Part shown: piece by piece, positions 1 to 6,726 of the stretch | Numbering within the stretch: the first letter of the stretch is position 1 | How the letters are laid out: each line of letters opens with the position of its first letter | Position numbers and translations under genes: made by a program | From: JAFAQB01 sp045808425 | Lineage (GTDB): Archaea > Thermoproteota > Nitrososphaeria > Nitrososphaerales > Nitrososphaeraceae | DNA length: 8,647 nt | Direction of reading: 5' to 3' | NCBI GenBank assembly: GCA_045808425.1 | Contig: JBJMFM010000103.1 | Coordinates: forward strand, 1 to 8,647 | Notes under the pieces: generated by a model | The model's input: the letters and a program-made list of their open reading frames with translations, nothing else | What the model was told of the DNA's origin: nothing | Database searches by the model: none

Positions 1-417
1 CAAAACCAACTTTACTGCTCCATCAAACTTGCAAGCTGATACAACACTTAGCTTTAAGCTGACAGTAACAGACACAGCTGGTTTGTCTAACTTCGATACT
101 GTTTCTATCTTGGTTAGACATGCTGCTACTCCACCTCCTCCACCAACTGAAACAGCGCCAATTGCAGTAGTTGGTCCAGATCAAACGCTCAACGAAAGCT
201 CAGTTGTCACCCTAGATGGAAGTGCAAGCCATGACCCTGATGGTGATCCAATAACGTTTGCATGGGATCAGACATCTGGTCCTCCTGTCCAGCTAAGTAC
301 TCCTAATCAAGCCAAAACCAGCTTTACTGCTCCATCAAACTTGCAAGAGGATGCAACAATGTTCTTTAAGCTGACAGTAACAGACAAAACTGGTCTATCT
401 GACAGCATGGTTCAAAA
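1..417 (+). repeat. Tandem 312-bp PKD-encoding repeat (last two units)
   Basis: Bases 1-35 and 313-347 match at 34 of 35 positions, and bases 52-74 and 364-386 are identical. The offset is 312 bp, or 104 codons, one PKD domain plus its Pro-rich linker. The array probably continues to the left of the window. The near identity at DNA level points to recent duplication or gene conversion. Confidence 0.85.
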
Positions 418-1432
418 GATAACAGTTAAGCGGTCTACTTCACCTCCACCACCACCACCTCCACCACCAGAAAACGGTACAGAACAAATCTACACTGCAA
501 AGCCAGGAGGCAGAGTATTGACAAAAATGAATCCCTCTGGAGGAAATTGTAAATCAGATGGTATTAGATTCAATATTGCAAATGAACATACTCTAGTAGA
601 TAGAGAATCAACTTGGATTTTTACTCTCAACAATGACCCGAAATCTTGTACTGATAAACCATGGTGGAGTCCTAAGATTGGCTCACATGGTAGTACAGGT
701 GAAGGAAGTGGACTCTATGAAGCATCTGTTCCATATAGCGGTGGATTTAAATCGATGCGCACTGAAGGACCTCATCCACAATACCATTCATGTAGTGGTT
801 ATTCACATGGGGACGTTCCACCAATGCCAAAAGGAAAACCAATTGGTATAAAGACTGCTCAGTGGAGAATTCCAAATGGGGTTCATGTAGAATTTTGGTA
901 TGACTTTACCGGCGGTGGAAAAGGACCTTGGAAAAAATATGCAAGCTTAGACGATACATTGCCAGGACACTGCAACGGTGGTTCAATAAATGGACCAATA
1001 GGAATGAATGGAGAATTAATAGGTCCGGCAAAAGCTCAGGATACTATGAGAATGAATGGAGGTTCAGCTACATTTATCAGTGGCTCGATTGTAGAGCTAG
1101 CACCAGGTCAAAGTCCTAGAGGAAGTATAGATTCTAGCATTTCAAGCTCAAGTCTAAGTTCAGAAACTGACAATAATGCTATTGCAGTACCACATGCAAT
1201 TGCCAAAGAATCTGTGTTTGACAAAGGACTAAGTGACGGAGAAAAAGATGCCAAAGAAATAGCACCTCCTACATCTGCTATAAGATCTGATCAAAAAACA
1301 ATTGAACCTATGACATCTGATGATGTTGACTGTGAATCACCTGACAATCTGTCTGGCCAAGACTCAATTGACTATTGTAAAGGTTATGATCAGGGATTTG
1401 CAGAGCAGAACAACATGATGGCAGAGAAGTAA
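2..1432 (+). CDS. Secreted PKD-repeat / jelly-roll surface protein, 5' end missing
   Basis: The reading frame is open to the left edge, so the true start lies upstream; 476 residues are visible, numbered here from the codon at base 2. Residues 1-40 are the end of one PKD-type (beta-sandwich) repeat, followed by a Pro-rich linker. Residues 52-143 are a complete repeat, with LDGSASHDPDGDPITFAWDQ and FKLTVTD as its typical strands. A run of nine prolines follows (about 148-156). Residues 160-367 form a domain with GIKTAQWRIPNGVHVEFWYD and Trp/Gly-rich strands; I read it as a concanavalin-like jelly roll of the sort seen in polysaccharide lyases and carbohydrate-binding modules, but no catalytic residues could be assigned. 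A Ser-rich spacer leads to a tail with DKGLSDGEKDAKE and YCKGYDQGF. The likely role is an extracellular adhesin or glycan-contacting protein. The domain reading is moderately sure; substrate and activity are unknown. It converges with the propeller gene on the opposite strand. Confidence 0.85.
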   Translation, partial: KTNFTAPSNLQADTTLSFKLTVTDTAGLSNFDTVSILVRHAATPPPPPTETAPIAVVGPDQTLNESSVVTLDGSASHDPDGDPITFAWDQTSGPPVQLSTPNQAKTSFTAPSNLQEDATMFFKLTVTDKTGLSDSMVQKITVKRSTSPPPPPPPPPENGTEQIYTAKPGGRVLTKMNPSGGNCKSDGIRFNIANEHTLVDRESTWIFTLNNDPKSCTDKPWWSPKIGSHGSTGEGSGLYEASVPYSGGFKSMRTEGPHPQYHSCSGYSHGDVPPMPKGKPIGIKTAQWRIPNGVHVEFWYDFTGGGKGPWKKYASLDDTLPGHCNGGSINGPIGMNGELIGPAKAQDTMRMNGGSATFISGSIVELAPGQSPRGSIDSSISSSSLSSETDNNAIAVPHAIAKESVFDKGLSDGEKDAKEIAPPTSAIRSDQKTIEPMTSDDVDCESPDNLSGQDSIDYCKGYDQGFAEQNNMMAEK

Positions 1433-1470
1433 TCTCCCCCCACTTTTCTACTCCTAATTCCCATACTCAA

Positions 1471-1492
1471 TTTTTTTCTTCTATTTCTTTTT
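1471..1492 (+). terminator. T-rich terminator after the PKD/jelly-roll gene
   Basis: A run of seven T followed by further T-rich tracts begins about 38 bases after the TAA stop at 1430-1432. Archaeal transcription commonly ends at T-tracts without a hairpin. The rest of the 167-bp gap to the convergent gene shows no gene and no matching T-tract for the - strand. Confidence 0.55.
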
Positions 1493-1599
1493 ATAAACGG
1501 CTAATTGTTATCATCAGTAACTCTTAGATATACATATTTGCACTTCATTTTATGTCGTTGTTTAGCAAGTCTAGAAGAGTGATAAATTCTCTATTACAT

Positions 1600-3654
1600 T
1601 TAGATGATCTGTATCTTTATTGCTCTTAGATATGAAACAGCATCATTTTCAGCACCTATCATCAGCATATAATGTCCAGGTTTCAATTCTATTGAGGGGG
1701 TAAATGTAAATGATACATCATGCTTTGAATTATCGTCTTCAATATTGATCGAAAACCATTCTTCACTAAAAGACCCCGTAGAATTTCCAAGATCTCCTGT
1801 TGGAGTAAAAGTGCCTGATGCAATCATATGGATATTCATATTATCTGCTATGGCGGAAAAAGTGGATTCTTCCGGTATGACTTTCACTTTTATCTCTTTG
1901 CTTTCACCTCTTTTGATTGTAATCTCTTTATTGTGAGGTACAGAAGACAGAACAACTGAAAATGGTAGTAGTTGATCATTTGCATTTACTTTACCAATTT
2001 TGTTCTCTGACCATTCTGTAAACCAAACATGTTGTTGCCATTGTTGTTGATGACGATCATCATGCTTTGAATTATCATTGTTATGTTTATCATCATCATT
2101 ATCTTCAGTCTTCTGTCGATTTACAGAAAATTGAAGCACGTTTGCAATACCGCATGTTTGATTGTTAGTATTAGTATTGCTGCTGTTTTCGATATTACTT
2201 GTATTTTTGCTGGTGTCATTGTTGTCAAAATTACTACCACCACCACCACTACTATCACTATGAGAATTACTACTGCAAGAACCCCACAATCTATTCTGTG
2301 ATGGAACCCAATATTCAATTAATTTCATATCATGAGGATCAAATCTGCCTACCTTGTTACCCTCTTGTTCATTGAACCATAAAGAGCCATCACTTGCTTT
2401 CTGTATCCAATATGGGAGAGTATATGCATTTTTAGAAATATTCTCATTGCTACTATTAGTACCTTGAATCTCTTTTTGTTCAGCTGTAATAGCCTCAAAT
2501 AACCCTTGACCAAATATTCTAGGAGAAGCTTTTGAAGTAACAAATTTTACAATCTTGCCATTATTTGGATTTAATTCATAAAATATACTACTGCCTGCAT
2601 TTGTAATCCATAAACGTCCTGAATTATCGTCGTCTACAACCATGCCTAAAGGAGAGCTTAATTCAGGTGGCAAATCAAATCTTTTATCAAAAGATTGGCT
2701 TTCTAAATTGTATCTGAAAATTTCACCTTTGTTTCCATATGAAAATACTGACACCCATACTGAATTTCTCTTATTATCAACTGCAAGAGAGCCTGTAGTA
2801 ACGTATAGAGGATCAATTCCATTAAAATCAGTGCTTTTATCAACAGGAATCGGAACCTGCAAAATTCCCTCTGATGTACCATTTTTCATTTTTGATATAT
2901 CTCCAATCCAAAGAGAATGTGAATAAGTACCTGCAAAGAAAATTCTATTACTTTTTGAATTGAATTCTAATGATATTGGGTAAATTGTACCAAATGAACT
3001 AGAGTTACCTGGGATTTTGTACATTTCAAATATCTGTGACTGTTTACTATATCTCCATATTGCATTTTGCTGTGCATCTGTAAACCAAATATCTCCTTGT
3101 TTCTTGTTATCTATCTTTACAGACCATACCTGAGAAAATCCAGTTTGATCTTCACGTGAATTCCAAACAGGGATGATATGCTCTTGATCAAATTTATTTT
3201 GTTTTAAATCATAGCTCCCTAATACTCCCTTTTTTGTTGATATATACCAAACCCTATGAGCATCACTATCAGTAGCAATACCCAGGGGCATTTCACAGCT
3301 TTGGGGAAGCGTATATTCTGTTATGTATCCATTAGTATTAGAAGAATTGGTCGTTGTTGTGTTAACTCCGCAGAACGCATTTTGAAAGTTCTTAACTACT
3401 GCTGCAGCAGTTTGTTGTTGTTCTTGTTTCTGTGATATTGTTGAAGAGTTTTGTGCAATTTTATCTATAGTTGAACCCTTTTCATTATTTGCTAAAAGGT
3501 CAGAGGTATTTGCATGTACTAGAGTTATACGCGCGTTTTGCGACAAGTCTATTGCTGCAGCGTATTGTTGCTGTTGTTGCAGTATACATACAGCAAAAAA
3601 CAATGAAATCAAAACTGAGGATAGTAAGCAAATTGAAGAAAAGGTCTTTAACAT
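1600..3654 (-). CDS. Secreted Vgb-like (streptogramin-lyase superfamily) beta-propeller protein
   Basis: 684 residues from an ATG. Residues 1-34 form a Sec-type signal (Lys, hydrophobic core, then a poly-Gln run and AAA). Propeller blades run from about 108 to 565 and carry the repeated hallmark of an aromatic strand then I/VGxx: VWYISTKKGVLGSYD, DIWFTDAQQNAIWRY, RLWITNAGSSIFYELN, SLWFNEQEGNKVGRFD and VWFTEWSENKIGKV. Residues 460-540 are a low-complexity insertion just before the last motif. Residues 565-684 look like a C-terminal beta-sandwich (Ig-like), ending in an ELKPGHYMLMIGAEN strand pair. True virginiamycin B lyase uses conserved histidines and glutamates; I see no matching histidines in the blades, so lyase activity should not be assumed. 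Many N-x-S/T sequons fit an extracellular glycoprotein. The gene follows the small membrane protein on the same strand by 57 bp but has its own A/T-rich promoter-like box. Superfamily sure; function unknown. Confidence 0.85.
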   Translation of the reverse strand: MLKTFSSICLLSSVLISLFFAVCILQQQQQYAAAIDLSQNARITLVHANTSDLLANNEKGSTIDKIAQNSSTISQKQEQQQTAAAVVKNFQNAFCGVNTTTTNSSNTNGYITEYTLPQSCEMPLGIATDSDAHRVWYISTKKGVLGSYDLKQNKFDQEHIIPVWNSREDQTGFSQVWSVKIDNKKQGDIWFTDAQQNAIWRYSKQSQIFEMYKIPGNSSSFGTIYPISLEFNSKSNRIFFAGTYSHSLWIGDISKMKNGTSEGILQVPIPVDKSTDFNGIDPLYVTTGSLAVDNKRNSVWVSVFSYGNKGEIFRYNLESQSFDKRFDLPPELSSPLGMVVDDDNSGRLWITNAGSSIFYELNPNNGKIVKFVTSKASPRIFGQGLFEAITAEQKEIQGTNSSNENISKNAYTLPYWIQKASDGSLWFNEQEGNKVGRFDPHDMKLIEYWVPSQNRLWGSCSSNSHSDSSGGGGSNFDNNDTSKNTSNIENSSNTNTNNQTCGIANVLQFSVNRQKTEDNDDDKHNNDNSKHDDRHQQQWQQHVWFTEWSENKIGKVNANDQLLPFSVVLSSVPHNKEITIKRGESKEIKVKVIPEESTFSAIADNMNIHMIASGTFTPTGDLGNSTGSFSEEWFSINIEDDNSKHDVSFTFTPSIELKPGHYMLMIGAENDAVSYLRAIKIQII
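2035..2277 (-). other. Low-complexity Ser/Asn/Asp/His/Gln insertion in the propeller
   Basis: Residues 460-540 of the propeller protein interrupt the blade pattern with a Gly/Ser/Asn/Thr stretch, then an Asp/Asn/His/Lys/Gln-rich stretch (NDDDKHNNDNSKHDDRHQQQ). Cys460 and Cys501 bracket the first half and could form a disulfide closing a loop. The acidic, His-rich part could bind metal; that is inference from composition only. The DNA is rich in A/T trinucleotide runs, a likely source of length variation. Confidence 0.7.
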
Positions 3655-3664
3655 GGTACAACAT

Positions 3665-3682
3665 TATTTTATTATTTATTTT
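3665..3682 (-). promoter_or_regulatory. A/T-rich TATA-like box for the propeller gene
   Basis: On the - strand a purine-rich AAAGG precedes AAAATAAATAATAAAAT, centred about 20 bases before the ATG at 3654. This fits an archaeal BRE/TATA element driving a leaderless or very short-leader transcript. No Shine-Dalgarno motif lies close to the start; a GAGGTGA is present, but about 57 bases away, over the stop of the upstream gene. Confidence 0.4.
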
Positions 3683-3711
3683 CCTTTGTAGACATGTACA
3701 CACATTTGTCT

Positions 3712-4107
3712 TCACCTCAACTGTTCTTTTTGCTTAGGCTCTATTCTTCTTTGTCTTGCTACTATATATGCAGTTATTCCTACATATATGAATTGAAAGA
3801 TTTCTATAAGTATTCCCATAGAATTAATTGGTAATGCCCGAGTTGTAATTGGATTTGGAACTCTTGTGATAAAATACAATATGATCAACACTATTGTACC
3901 AGCGATTCCTATATAATACCAAATCCTTCCCCATTTTCTTACCATTGGTATTGTCCAGAATAGTTGTGCCATTCCAGCTACAAGAAAGAATATTCCCGTT
4001 GTAGGATTTCTTCCTATTAGATTAGAAAACGAAATAAGATGCAATATTCCAGCTATTGCTGTGGCAGCTGCTGCTGCTAAATAATAATAATTAGCGTAAT
4101 TAGCCAT
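3712..4107 (-). CDS. Small four-helix membrane protein of unknown function
   Basis: 131 residues from an ATG. Four hydrophobic segments can be seen at about 9-27, 38-57, 63-81 and 96-117, with short loops containing RKWGR between helices 2 and 3 and a basic tail (RQRRIEPKQKEQ). The spacing and the central LVAGMAQLFWTIPMVRKWGR look like a conserved small archaeal integral membrane family, but I do not recognise a named one and assign no function. It lies upstream of the propeller gene on the same strand, 57 bp away, so partial co-transcription is possible. No metal-binding or catalytic motif is visible. Confidence 0.8.
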   Translation of the reverse strand: MANYANYYYLAAAAATAIAGILHLISFSNLIGRNPTTGIFFLVAGMAQLFWTIPMVRKWGRIWYYIGIAGTIVLIILYFITRVPNPITTRALPINSMGILIEIFQFIYVGITAYIVARQRRIEPKQKEQLR

Positions 4108-4150
4108 TTTTTGTTTTCACTTTACTTTTTCTGTAAATTTTGCTCGGCAT

Positions 4151-4169
4151 TTTATTTAGATATATATAC
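4151..4169 (-). promoter_or_regulatory. TATA-like box for the four-helix membrane protein
   Basis: On the - strand GTATATATATCTAAATAAAA lies 44-62 bases before the ATG at 4107. With initiation about 25 bases downstream of the box, this would give a leader of some 20 nt. No strong Shine-Dalgarno motif is seen; the leader is A-rich. Confidence 0.4.
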
Positions 4170-4177
4170 AAACTTTG

Positions 4178-4194
4178 ACTCTCTTGAGGAGAGT
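4178..4194. promoter_or_regulatory. Inverted repeat ACTCTC-N5-GAGAGT, possible operator
   Basis: Perfect 6-bp arms with the 5-nt spacer TTGAG, about 9 bp upstream of the TATA-like box of the membrane-protein gene on the - strand. The position suits a regulator that acts next to the TATA/BRE element. No regulator is identified. Confidence 0.3.
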
Positions 4195-4588
4195 ATTGAG
4201 TTTGTCTGATACAAATAACTGTCTAAAGTGAGTAATATCTATAAGGATCCATGTAAAAAAGCGAGTGCCATTATAGTGTCAAACAACTGATCTAATCAGT
4301 AGAATGAAGAATTATTAGGCTGGTCTTTTCAAGTAACTGCAGGGATCATCCGAAGTCTGTAGACGATAATGTCAGCCAAACTTTTCTGTATTGTATAGTG
4401 GATAAAATTTAAAAAATTTTTGAATACTGCGGATGATAATAATATAGTAGTAGTTTCTGGTGTTACTAATAATTTGATAATATCTTACGAGAAAGCCTAA
4501 TATTGTTTCTATTCTATAACCGTGATATATAAATATGAGCTACAAAAAAATTTGCGATAAAAGGACAGACTATTCCTGATGCTTCTGA

Positions 4589-4606
4589 CGGAAGATGCAT
4601 CTTTCG
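4589..4606. repeat. 18-bp near-perfect palindrome centred on GATGCATC
   Basis: CGGAAGATGCATCTTTCG is its own reverse complement except for one G/T pair. It has no loop, so it is more like a protein-binding dyad than an RNA hairpin. It lies about 340 bp upstream of the RTX gene. Confidence 0.4.
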
Positions 4607-4726
4607 CAAGTAATAATGCTTGAATCTTCTATTTATTGTCTTGTGCTTGCTCTGAAATAGCCCATCTCTTGCTTAATATTGAATTTATTTCTACTATGCA
4701 TATTTAATATTCATCTAGTAATCTTT

Positions 4727-4750
4727 TGTCTAGGACGACTTCTCTAGACA
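4727..4750. repeat. Inverted repeat TGTCTAG-N10-CTAGACA
   Basis: Perfect 7-bp arms (4727-4733 and 4744-4750) around a 10-bp spacer, so the arm centres are about 17 bp apart, between one and two helical turns. The arrangement suits a dimeric DNA-binding protein. It lies about 190 bp upstream of the RTX gene start. Confidence 0.4.
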
Positions 4751-4814
4751 TTCTTAACTTAATGATATAAAAAACTCAAAAGAAAATATAATACTGAAAT
4801 TTACGTACTAAGAA

Positions 4815-4830
4815 TTAGCTAACAGCTAAC
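4815..4830. repeat. TTAGCT-AAC-AGCTAA dyad with AGCTAAC direct duplication
   Basis: Bases 4815-4829 are a perfect dyad with a 3-nt centre, and 4817-4830 are also two exact head-to-tail copies of AGCTAAC. A smaller dyad, AGTATTATACT, follows at 4842-4852, and GTCATAT occurs at 4853-4859 and 4889-4895. Together they make the 110 bp before the RTX gene start unusually symmetric. Possible regulator sites; no regulator known. Confidence 0.35.
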
Positions 4831-4897
4831 TGCTTTCACATAGTATTATACTGTCATATACATATTATCCAATTAATCCTAGTTATGTGTCATATCT

Positions 4898-4904
4898 CTT
4901 ATAA
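4898..4904 (+). promoter_or_regulatory. TATA-like box for the RTX gene
   Basis: CTTATAA lies about 40 bases before the ATG at 4942, which would place initiation around 4925 and give a short leader. There is no good Shine-Dalgarno motif in front of the ATG. This is a weak call because the whole region is AT-rich. Confidence 0.3.
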
Positions 4905-4941
4905 CAAAAGTGAAAGTCGTGATGTTATAGCCTGAGATAAG

Positions 4942-6273
4942 ATGTTAAAGAGTTTAGTTCTATTGTTGTGCTTTGTAATTGTGGCTCTAGCCATTGTCTA
5001 TAAAGTAGGAGGAGGCATTGAACAGATGACAACAACAACTACATCTACAGCAGCTATAGCAAAAACCACAGCTACGAGTGCAGCTGCAAAACAGCAACAA
5101 CCACAGCATCATCCTATAGCTATAAGCAATAACAATCCTGCTTCTGTATCAAACAGCGCAGCAATACAACAACAAAGAGTAGCTCCAGTTAGCAATCTTA
5201 GCAACAAGTCTTTGTTATCACACACATCAACCATAGCACTACACGTAAAGGCAGCACCACAGGAAAATGCTATAAATCAACAGCAGCAACAACCACAGCG
5301 ACTAGTAAAGGTAAGCAGTGGCACAGCTGGACAAAATAGTATGTTAGCATCACCTCCTCCTCCAGTGGTGGCCTCTGATAAGCTAATGTACCTTGGTTAT
5401 CATGACGATAGTACTGATAATAATTTGATAGAGAACAGCCCTACAATTACTACATCGCTTAGTAATCATGGTAGTATTAGTAGTAGTAGTACCACGGATA
5501 ATGCATTGACAGATAAGGCCAGTGCTGACGCTAAATCTAGTCGCCATACTAGTACTGATAATGATTTGACAGGGAAGAGCTCTATTAGTACTACATCGCT
5601 TAGTAATCATGATAGTATTAGTAGTAGTACAACTGATAATGGTTCTAAAGGTAAGCTCATTTCTGATACTACATTACATAGTAATTACAAGGATGCTAGC
5701 AAGTCAACCTCAAAAACAGCATCTCAAGCAAATAATCATGTAAACTATGATAGCGATGTAAGCAACAAAACAAAGAAGAGTAGTCCAAAAGGACACAACA
5801 GTGATGAATGTTCTATTGCTGAAACCCTAAAATACCGTAACGTTATAAAACCTATGTCAATGTCCCATGTAAAGAAAATCTGTGGCACCGACCACGACGA
5901 CTACATAGTTGGTAGTGAAGGTGATGATATTATTTTTGGTTTACATGGTAATGACATAATTATGGCTCTGGGCGGTAATGATCTTGTCTTTGCAGGTCCT
6001 GGTGGTAATAGAGTATATGGTGGAGAAGGAAATAATCAGCTATTTGGAGGAGACACCAACAGTAACCTTATCGGAGGACCAGCTGATGACCTTTTAGTAG
6101 GAGGACTTGGGAATGATCGCTTGTATGGTAATGCAGGCGATGACATCCTCCAGGGAGGACTGGGAGCAGATTACTTTGACTGTGGCGATGGAGTGGATAC
6201 AGTTGTAGATTATAGTCCTACACAAGGTGACGTCATATCTAATAATTGTGAAAATGTAAATCTAATTCATTGA
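4942..6273 (+). CDS. Membrane-anchored or secreted RTX calcium-binding-repeat protein
   Basis: 443 residues from an ATG. Residues 1-22 are a hydrophobic Sec signal or anchor (MLKSLVLLLCFVIVALAIVY) without an obvious cleavage site, so it may stay membrane-tethered. Residues 28-280 are a low-complexity stalk: Thr/Ala-rich, then Gln-rich, a Pro run near 138-141, and a duplicated Ser/Thr/Asn segment. Residues 315-422 are twelve back-to-back nonapeptides of the haemolysin-type RTX kind, the best being GSEGDDIIF, GLHGNDIIM, GGLGNDRLY and GNAGDDILQ; repeats at 351-377 have lost key Asp residues. These fold as a parallel beta-roll binding Ca2+ in its turns. Cys290, Cys314, Cys414 and Cys436 bracket the roll and may pair. 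Bacterial RTX proteins leave by type I secretion; here the N-terminal signal suggests Sec export instead. Probable surface or matrix protein; no enzyme or toxin domain is seen. Confidence 0.88.
   Translation: MLKSLVLLLCFVIVALAIVYKVGGGIEQMTTTTTSTAAIAKTTATSAAAKQQQPQHHPIAISNNNPASVSNSAAIQQQRVAPVSNLSNKSLLSHTSTIALHVKAAPQENAINQQQQQPQRLVKVSSGTAGQNSMLASPPPPVVASDKLMYLGYHDDSTDNNLIENSPTITTSLSNHGSISSSSTTDNALTDKASADAKSSRHTSTDNDLTGKSSISTTSLSNHDSISSSTTDNGSKGKLISDTTLHSNYKDASKSTSKTASQANNHVNYDSDVSNKTKKSSPKGHNSDECSIAETLKYRNVIKPMSMSHVKKICGTDHDDYIVGSEGDDIIFGLHGNDIIMALGGNDLVFAGPGGNRVYGGEGNNQLFGGDTNSNLIGGPADDLLVGGLGNDRLYGNAGDDILQGGLGADYFDCGDGVDTVVDYSPTQGDVISNNCENVNLIH
5410..5640 (+). repeat. Duplicated 141-bp segment in the RTX protein stalk
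   Basis: AGTACTGATAAT starts at 5410 and 5551, and ACTACATCGCTT at 5449 and 5590, an offset of exactly 141 bp (47 codons). The second copy is incomplete and lacks one AGT codon in the (AGT)n tract. The unit encodes a STDN..L...S.STTSLSNH.SISSS pattern. This looks like recent stalk lengthening by in-frame duplication. Confidence 0.75.
5884..6207 (+). repeat. Twelve 27-bp codon-phased RTX repeats
   Basis: The stretch encodes residues 315-422 of the RTX protein as twelve consecutive nonapeptides with no spacer. Conservation is at protein level (GGxGxDxhx), not at DNA level, so this is an old protein repeat and not a CRISPR-like array. Confidence 0.85.
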
Positions 6274-6377
6274 ACTTCATTCTGACTGTATTTTTTTGCA
6301 TATAACAGTGAATCTCTAAACGCTTTTTCTCGTCGAACTTTAAACCACATGTCTTGCATTTGAAGACCAACCGTCAT
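6267..6377 (-). CDS. Possible 36-residue small protein, or a fragment
   Basis: An ATG frame encodes MTVGLQMQDMWFKVRREK and continues with a basic, helical-looking stretch to QNEVQ. The frame remains open upstream to a TTG at 6452, with a hydrophobic extension. It overlaps the last 7 bases of the convergent RTX gene. A TATA-like TCTATAAC lies about 18 bases upstream. I do not recognise it; it could be a small gene, a remnant or chance. Confidence 0.3.
   Translation of the reverse strand: MTVGLQMQDMWFKVRREKAFRDSLLYAKKYSQNEVQ
6289..6297 (+). terminator. T7 terminator after the RTX gene
   Basis: A TATTTTTTT tract lies 16 bases past the TGA stop at 6271-6273. An oligo-T run this close to the stop fits an archaeal intrinsic terminator. 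Confidence 0.45.
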
Positions 6378-6567
6378 TGATAAAAGATAAGTTATAGAAA
6401 AGGAGTGTGCTGTAGCTTTTTTAAATATTATGATACACCATAAGTAGACCAAAGTAGTCTTGTCAGGAATGCATTATTATACAAAAAGTAAAAAATCTCA
6501 ACTCTATTAAAGCGCATCTTGAGAAAGAATTGAGTAGATATCTGCGTTCTGGTATCGATGTTAATTA

Positions 6568-6672
6568 ATGAGATATTCAGACGATAATTTGGAATTATTG
6601 GGAAATCGCTCAGAGTCTATTTTACGTACCCTAGAAGCTAATAGTAGACAAACATTACAAAATATCTGCTAA
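6568..6672 (+). CDS. 34-codon ORF, possible N-terminal helix-turn-helix fragment
   Basis: An ATG overlaps the stop of a preceding open stretch as TAATG (6566-6570). The product ends SESILRTLEANSRQTLQNIC. The ILRTLEANSRQTLQNI part resembles the first helices of Lrp/AsnC-type winged helices (iLr.Le.nsR.sl.eIa), after which a stop removes the rest. It is best seen as a truncated relic; the similarity is by eye and weak. Confidence 0.25.
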   Translation: MRYSDDNLELLGNRSESILRTLEANSRQTLQNIC

Positions 6673-6726
6673 AAACGCAGCTTGACTTGCACCATACCTA
6701 AATCCGTCTATGGCTATTAGTGGTAT

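Larger units (their letters stand above)
4108..4941. other. 834-bp divergent intergenic region without a convincing gene
   Basis: The region separates the - strand membrane gene from the + strand RTX gene. All frames are short; the longest coding-like stretches are under 30 codons and I reject them. No tRNA T-loop motif or rRNA-like segment was found. It is AT-rich and contains promoter-like boxes at both ends and several short inverted repeats listed separately. Its length and symmetry elements suggest regulation, an unrecognised small RNA, or decayed sequence. Confidence 0.6.

Noticed and set aside
1600..3654. Calling the propeller a virginiamycin B lyase (antibiotic resistance).
   Set aside because: Only the blade pattern is shared. 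I see no histidines matching the catalytic set of Vgb, and the long insertion, signal peptide and C-terminal domain differ from that enzyme.
2083..3737. Open + strand and alternative - strand frames inside the propeller gene.
   Set aside because: They are antisense or out-of-frame by-products of trinucleotide-rich coding sequence (poly-Gln, Asn and Asp codons) and read as low-complexity Ile/Thr/Val runs.
4500..4630. Short frames on both strands, such as a 28-codon - strand ATG frame and a 14-codon + strand frame behind a TATA-like GATATATAAAT.
   Set aside because: They are too short, have unremarkable composition and no recognisable similarity; the AT-rich background makes such frames common.
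4108..4941. tRNA, rRNA or a complete insertion sequence in the long gap.
   Set aside because: No T-loop GGTTCGAATCC-like motif, no cloverleaf arms, no transposase frame and no paired terminal repeats were found by eye.
5884..6207. CRISPR-like array suggested by the 27-bp period.
   Set aside because: The repeats are in codon phase, vary at DNA level, have no spacers and encode RTX nonapeptides.
4942..6273. Calling the RTX protein a haemolysin or toxin.
   Set aside because: Only calcium-binding repeats are present; no pore-forming, protease or lipase domain is visible.
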